A stretch of DNA of 29,017 nucleotides from Vescimonas cirricatena (GTDB lineage Bacteria; Bacillota; Clostridia; Oscillospirales; Oscillospiraceae). The stretch covers positions 1 to 29,017 of the forward strand of contig NZ_JAJEPW010000037.1 of the NCBI RefSeq assembly GCF_020687045.1, read 5' to 3'. How positions within the stretch are numbered: position 1 is the first letter of the stretch; each line of letters opens with the position of its first letter. Shown here piece by piece: positions 25,627 to 29,017 of this stretch. Under the pieces are notes generated by a model, which was not told the origin of the DNA, searched no databases, and was given only the letters and a program-made list of their open reading frames with translations. The translations under genes and the position numbers were made by a program.

Positions 25627-26254
25627 GCAGGACCTGCTGCTGTACGCCGTAACGGACCGCCACTGGCTCAATGGCCGCAGCCTCCGGGACGTGGTGGAGG
25701 AGAGCCTCCGGGGCGGCGTCACCATGCTGCAGCTGCGGGAAAAGTCCCTGGCGGAGCCCGCCTTCCTGGCGGAGGCCCGGGAGCTTCAGGCCCTGTGCCG
25801 GGATTATCACGTTCCCTTCATCGTCAATGACAACGTGGACATCGCCCTGGCCATGGACGCCGACGGCGTCCACGTGGGCCAGAGCGACATGGAGGCCCTG
25901 GACGTCCGGCGGAAGCTGGGGCCGGACAAGATCATCGGCGTATCCGCCCAGACGGTGGAGCAGGCCCTGCTGGCGGAAAAGCACGGGGCCGACTATCTGG
26001 GGGTGGGGGCGGTGTTCCCCACCGGCTCCAAAGACGACGCCGACGACGTGTCCTACGACACCCTGCAGGCCATCTGCCGGGCCGTGTCCATTCCCGTGGT
26101 GGCCATCGGCGGCATCAGCCTCGGCAATGTGTCTCAGCTTTCCGGCAGCGGCATCTGCGGCATCGCCGTTATCAGCGCTATCTACGGCGCGGCGGACATC
26201 CGCCGGGCGAGCCTTGACCTGAAGGCCGCCACGGAGGAGATGCTGCGCTCATGA
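25613..26254 (+). CDS. thiE: Thiamine-phosphate synthase
   Basis: A 213-residue TIM-barrel enzyme joining HMP pyrophosphate and thiazole phosphate to thiamine monophosphate. Start ATG 25613 lies inside the 3' end of thiM. Motifs are LLYAVTDRHWL, GGVTMLQLREKS (pyrophosphate and substrate residues), FIVNDNVDIALAMDADGVHVGQSD, GVSAQTVEQA, YLGVGAVFPTGSK and VVAIGGIS. Its stop overlaps the HAD gene start by 4 bases, so the phosphatase is translationally coupled to it. Confidence 0.97.
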   Translation: MKCAEQDLLLYAVTDRHWLNGRSLRDVVEESLRGGVTMLQLREKSLAEPAFLAEARELQALCRDYHVPFIVNDNVDIALAMDADGVHVGQSDMEALDVRRKLGPDKIIGVSAQTVEQALLAEKHGADYLGVGAVFPTGSKDDADDVSYDTLQAICRAVSIPVVAIGGISLGNVSQLSGSGICGIAVISAIYGAADIRRASLDLKAATEEMLRS

Positions 26255-26907
26255 TCCGCGCCGCCATATTCGACCTGGACGGCGTGGTGCTGGACTCCAT
26301 GTCCATCTGGAGGGACCTGGGAGCCCGGTATCTGCTGCACCGGGGGCTGACGCCGGAGCCGGGCCTGGGGGAGCTTCTGTTCTCCATGAGCATGGAGCAG
26401 GGGGCGGACTATCTCCGGACCCACTATCCCCTGCCGCCGGAAGAGGACGTGCTGGCAGACCTCTCCGCCATGCTGCGGGACTTTTACTATAACGAGGTCC
26501 CGGAAAAGGACGGAGCCCGGACGGCTCTGGCCTTTCTGCGGGACCGGGGCGTAACCGTCACCGCCGCCACCTCCAGTCCCCGGACCCATGTGACCCGGGC
26601 TCTGGAGCGGCTGGGCCTTCTGCCGTATTTCCGGGCCATTTACACCACCGGCGAGCTGGGCGTCAGCAAGCACCGGCCGGATATCTATCACCTGGCGGCC
26701 CAGGGCGTGCCGCCCCGGCAGTGCCTGGTGGCGGAGGACTCCCTCTATGCCCTGCAAACCGCCGCCGCAGCGGGCTATCGCACCGTGGGCATTTTCGATG
26801 CCAACGGCGAGGCGGATCAGCAGGGCCTGCGGAATGCGGCGGAGGTATATCTCACCTCCCTGGCCCGGCTCCCCGCCCATTGGGAGCGGCTGAATAACGA
26901 AAACTGA
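26251..26907 (+). CDS. HAD-family phosphatase in the thiamine operon
   Basis: A 218-residue HAD hydrolase with a helical cap. Motif I is FDLDGVVLD (Asp8, Asp10), motif II TSSPRTHV, motif III with Lys in SKHRPDIY, and motif IV LVAEDSLYAL. The cap (about 15-85) begins DSMSIWRDLGARYL, like beta-phosphoglucomutase-type members. It is coupled to thiE by a 4-base overlap and precedes thiD. The context suggests a thiamine-pathway phosphate ester, most simply thiamine monophosphate hydrolysis ahead of pyrophosphokinase, or a house-cleaning role on HMP phosphates. The substrate cannot be read from sequence. Confidence 0.9.
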   Translation: MIRAAIFDLDGVVLDSMSIWRDLGARYLLHRGLTPEPGLGELLFSMSMEQGADYLRTHYPLPPEEDVLADLSAMLRDFYYNEVPEKDGARTALAFLRDRGVTVTAATSSPRTHVTRALERLGLLPYFRAIYTTGELGVSKHRPDIYHLAAQGVPPRQCLVAEDSLYALQTAAAAGYRTVGIFDANGEADQQGLRNAAEVYLTSLARLPAHWERLNNEN

Positions 26908-26925
26908 ATCAAAATGTGTTCCTTC

Positions 26926-26956
26926 GCGGTGCATTGGGGGCACCACCTTGCATCGC
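26926..26956 (+). other. Imperfect hairpin in the HAD-thiD spacer
   Basis: GCGGTGCA (26926-26933) pairs with TGCATCGC (26949-26956) with one mismatch, in the only sizeable gap (92 bases) of the operon. No promoter or T-tract is evident. Confidence 0.35.
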
Positions 26957-26999
26957 GTTATAAAACTGTGCTGTGTTAACATCGAAAGGAGAAATGAGC

Positions 27000-27797
27000 A
27001 TGAAAACAGCATTGACCATTGCCGGAAGCGATTCCAGCGGAGGCGCCGGGATTCAGGCCGATATCAAAACCATGACCGCCAACGGCGTATTCGCCACCTG
27101 CGCGGTCACGGCCCTGACGGCCCAGAACACCACCGGCGTCACGGATATTCTGGAGTCCACCCCCCATTTCCTGGCGGAGCAGCTGGACGCCGTATTCACG
27201 GATATCGTCCCCGACGCGGTGAAGATCGGCATGGTCTCCTCTGCGGAGCTGATTGCCGTCATCGCGGAAAAGCTCCGGCAGTACGGCGCGGAGCGGGTGG
27301 TGGTGGACCCCGTCATGGTGGCCACCTCCGGCGCAAAGCTCCTGCGGGACGACGCCATCCAGGCCCTGACCTCTCAGCTGCTGCCTCTGGCCACGGTCCT
27401 GACGCCCAACATTCCCGAGGCGGAGATCCTCTCCGGCCTCACCATCACCGACGCCGCCGGCATGGAGGCCGCCGCCCGGACCATCAGCCAGCGGTATGGC
27501 TGCGCCGTGCTGTGCAAGGGCGGCCACCAGATCAACGACGCCGACGACCTACTGTGGCGGGACGGCAGCGGCAAGTGGTTCCGGGGCCGGCGCATCCCCA
27601 ACCCCAACACCCACGGCACCGGCTGCACCCTGTCCAGCGCCATCGCCGCCAACCTGGCCAAGGGCTATGACCTGGACCGGTCCGTGGAGCGGGCCAAAGC
27701 CTATATCTCCGGGGCGCTGGCCGCCATGCTGGACCTGGGCCGCGGCTCCGGCCCCATGAACCACATGTTTGACCTGAAGGGAGGCTTTGCGGAATGA
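27000..27797 (+). CDS. thiD: Hydroxymethylpyrimidine / phosphomethylpyrimidine kinase
   Basis: A 265-residue ribokinase-fold enzyme performing two successive phosphorylations of HMP to HMP pyrophosphate. Start ATG 27000 (MKTALTIAG) has AAAGGAG 8 bases upstream; an ATG two codons earlier is too close to that site. Motifs are GSDSSGGAGIQADIKTM, KIGMVSSAELI, VVVDPVMVATSGAKLL, LTPNIPEAEIL, the KGGH substrate region and the catalytic NTHGTGCTLSSAIAANLAKG. Its stop overlaps the permease start by 4 bases. Confidence 0.97.
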   Translation: MKTALTIAGSDSSGGAGIQADIKTMTANGVFATCAVTALTAQNTTGVTDILESTPHFLAEQLDAVFTDIVPDAVKIGMVSSAELIAVIAEKLRQYGAERVVVDPVMVATSGAKLLRDDAIQALTSQLLPLATVLTPNIPEAEILSGLTITDAAGMEAAARTISQRYGCAVLCKGGHQINDADDLLWRDGSGKWFRGRRIPNPNTHGTGCTLSSAIAANLAKGYDLDRSVERAKAYISGALAAMLDLGRGSGPMNHMFDLKGGFAE

Positions 27798-28966
27798 AAA
27801 AGACCTCCACCTTTCAGAACGCCCTGATCTGGTTCGGGGCAGGCGTATCCCTGGCGGAGATCCTCACCGGCACGGCCTTCGCCCCTCTGGGCATGGGCAA
27901 GGGCCTGCTGGCCATCCTCATCGGCCACGTCATCGGCTGCGGCATGATGCTGCTGGCGGGCCTCATCGGCGGCCGCACCGGCCGCAGCGCCATGGAGACC
28001 GTGAAAATGAGCTTCGGCCAGAAGGGCGGCCTGCTGTTCGCCCTGCTGAACGTGCTGCAATTGGTGGGCTGGACCGCCATCATGATCTATGACGGCGCCC
28101 TGGCCATCGGCGGCATTTTCGATGTTGGCCGCTGGGTGTGGTGCCTGGTCATCGGCGGGCTCATCATCCTGTGGATCGTGGTGGGCGTCACCGACCTGGG
28201 CTGGATCAACAAGATCACCATGGCCGCCCTGTTTGTGCTGACCCTGGTGCTGTGCAAGGTGATCTTCTTCTCCGGCAGCGCCATGGCCGCCCCCAGCGGC
28301 GAGGGCCTGACCTTCGGCGCGGCGGTGGAGCTGGCGGTGGCCATGCCCCTGTCCTGGCTGCCCCTGATCAGCGACTATACCCGCCAGGCCCAGAAGCCCG
28401 TCCGGGCCACCGTGGCCAGCGTGGTCACCTATGGCCTGGTGTCCTGCTGGATGTACGTCATCGGCATGGGCGCGGCCATCTTCACCGGCGAGTATGACAT
28501 CGCCGTCATCATGGTGAAGGCCGGTCTGGGCATCGCCGCCCTGGTGATCCTGGTGTTCTCCACCGTCACCACCACCTTCCTGGACGCCTGGTCCGCCGGC
28601 ATCTCCGCCGAGTCCCTGTCCGGGAAGCTCAGCGGCAAAACCGTGGCCATCGTCACCACCCTGGTGGGCGTGGCCGGGGCCATCCTGTTCCCCATGGACG
28701 ATATCACCAACTTCCTGTACCTGATTGGCTCCGTGTTCGCCCCCATGATCGCCGTCCAGATCGCCGACCACTTCCTTCTGCGCCGGGACCGCTTCGCCGT
28801 GGCCGCCGACGCCCGGAACCTGGTGATCTGGCTGATCGGCTTCGTGGCCTATCGCCTGCTGATGGGCGTGGACACCCCCGTGGGCTATACCCTGCCGGAC
28901 ATGGTCCTGACCATCCTTCTGTGCGTCATCGCGGAGAAGCTGAAGCCCTCCGTGAAGCAGTCATAA
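27794..28966 (+). CDS. cytX: CytX-like hydroxymethylpyrimidine permease (NCS1 family)
   Basis: A 390-residue polytopic membrane protein of the nucleobase:cation symporter-1 type with about ten to twelve hydrophobic segments. The N-terminus shows the family pattern NALIWFGAGVSLAEILTG followed by GLLAILIGHVIGCGMML; the middle has LPLISDYTRQAQKPV, and the late part FPMDDITNFLYLIGSVFAPMIAVQIADHFLLRRD. Its coupling to thiD and control by the TPP riboswitch identify the likely substrate as HMP or a related pyrimidine, as in annotated CytX proteins. It is the last gene of the operon. Confidence 0.92.
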   Translation: MKKTSTFQNALIWFGAGVSLAEILTGTAFAPLGMGKGLLAILIGHVIGCGMMLLAGLIGGRTGRSAMETVKMSFGQKGGLLFALLNVLQLVGWTAIMIYDGALAIGGIFDVGRWVWCLVIGGLIILWIVVGVTDLGWINKITMAALFVLTLVLCKVIFFSGSAMAAPSGEGLTFGAAVELAVAMPLSWLPLISDYTRQAQKPVRATVASVVTYGLVSCWMYVIGMGAAIFTGEYDIAVIMVKAGLGIAALVILVFSTVTTTFLDAWSAGISAESLSGKLSGKTVAIVTTLVGVAGAILFPMDDITNFLYLIGSVFAPMIAVQIADHFLLRRDRFAVAADARNLVIWLIGFVAYRLLMGVDTPVGYTLPDMVLTILLCVIAEKLKPSVKQS

Positions 28967-28998
28967 CACCCTTTTCCCCCAGCGCAAACGCAGAAGAG

Positions 28999-29016
28999 GC
29001 CGCCCATCCGGGCGGC
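28999..29016 (+). terminator. Hairpin after the thiamine operon, cut by the window end
   Basis: GCCGCCC (28999-29005) pairs with GGGCGGC (29010-29016) around ATCC, 32 bases past the cytX stop. The expected T-tract would lie beyond the window. Confidence 0.6.
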
Positions 29017-29017
29017 G

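Overview
The window looks like chromosome of a GC-rich gut-type Clostridia (Bacillota), most likely Oscillospiraceae (Flavonifractor/Lawsonibacter/Intestinimonas-like). This is an inference from the high GC and codon bias, the strong AGGAGG-type ribosome sites, the glmU-prs-pth-mfd gene order, the anaerobic FeoAB system and a salvage-type thiamine operon under a TPP riboswitch. Most of it is housekeeping DNA. The left 1.5 kb is different: lower GC, two genes of no recognised function that resemble cargo of conjugative elements, and a dense set of hairpins, lying against the 3' end of a tRNA cluster.

Layout. 1-1500: edge of a probable mobile or accessory region, with two minus-strand unknown genes, each with a terminator-like hairpin just before its ribosome site. 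1584-2040: minus-strand tRNA operon Val(UAC)-Asp(GUC)-Phe(GAA)-Gly(GCC)-Cys(GCA), all with encoded CCA, driven by a consensus promoter. 2130-4082: minus-strand operon of a YerC-type TrpR-like regulator, a class I methyltransferase and the redox chaperone Hsp33. 4083-4570: long divergent intergenic region with a 32-bp palindrome and a 21-bp-period direct repeat upstream of a plus-strand CstA-family transporter. 6203-8475: feoA-feoB ferrous iron uptake. 8577-9833: convergent acetyl-CoA acetyltransferase with an internal insertion. 10009-17703: minus-strand run glmU-prs-pth-mfd-PrsA/SurA-like foldase, a Bacillota-type order lacking ctc. The GlmU here keeps the acetyltransferase beta-helix but has a shortened nucleotidyltransferase half without its signature residues.

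17896-22103: plus-strand operon trmL-pgk-tpiA-gpmI, so a tRNA wobble methyltransferase heads lower-glycolysis genes, ending at a strong terminator. 22161-22862: minus-strand lipoprotein whose promoter -10 lies inside a perfect 13-bp inverted repeat. 23025-24207: dusB followed by a 60-residue membrane-anchored protein. 24339-24581: small double zinc-knuckle protein with its own promoter. 24598-29016: thiamine salvage operon of TPP riboswitch and terminator, thiM, thiE, a HAD phosphatase, thiD and a CytX-like HMP permease. It has no thiC, thiG or thiL in view.

I see no CRISPR array, transposase, integrase or complete novel defence system. The points most worth a second look are the disabled uridylyltransferase half of GlmU, the LytTR-like repeat pair before cstA, the HAD gene coupled into the thiamine operon, the operator-like palindrome on the lipoprotein promoter, and the hairpin-rich leader at the mobile-region border.
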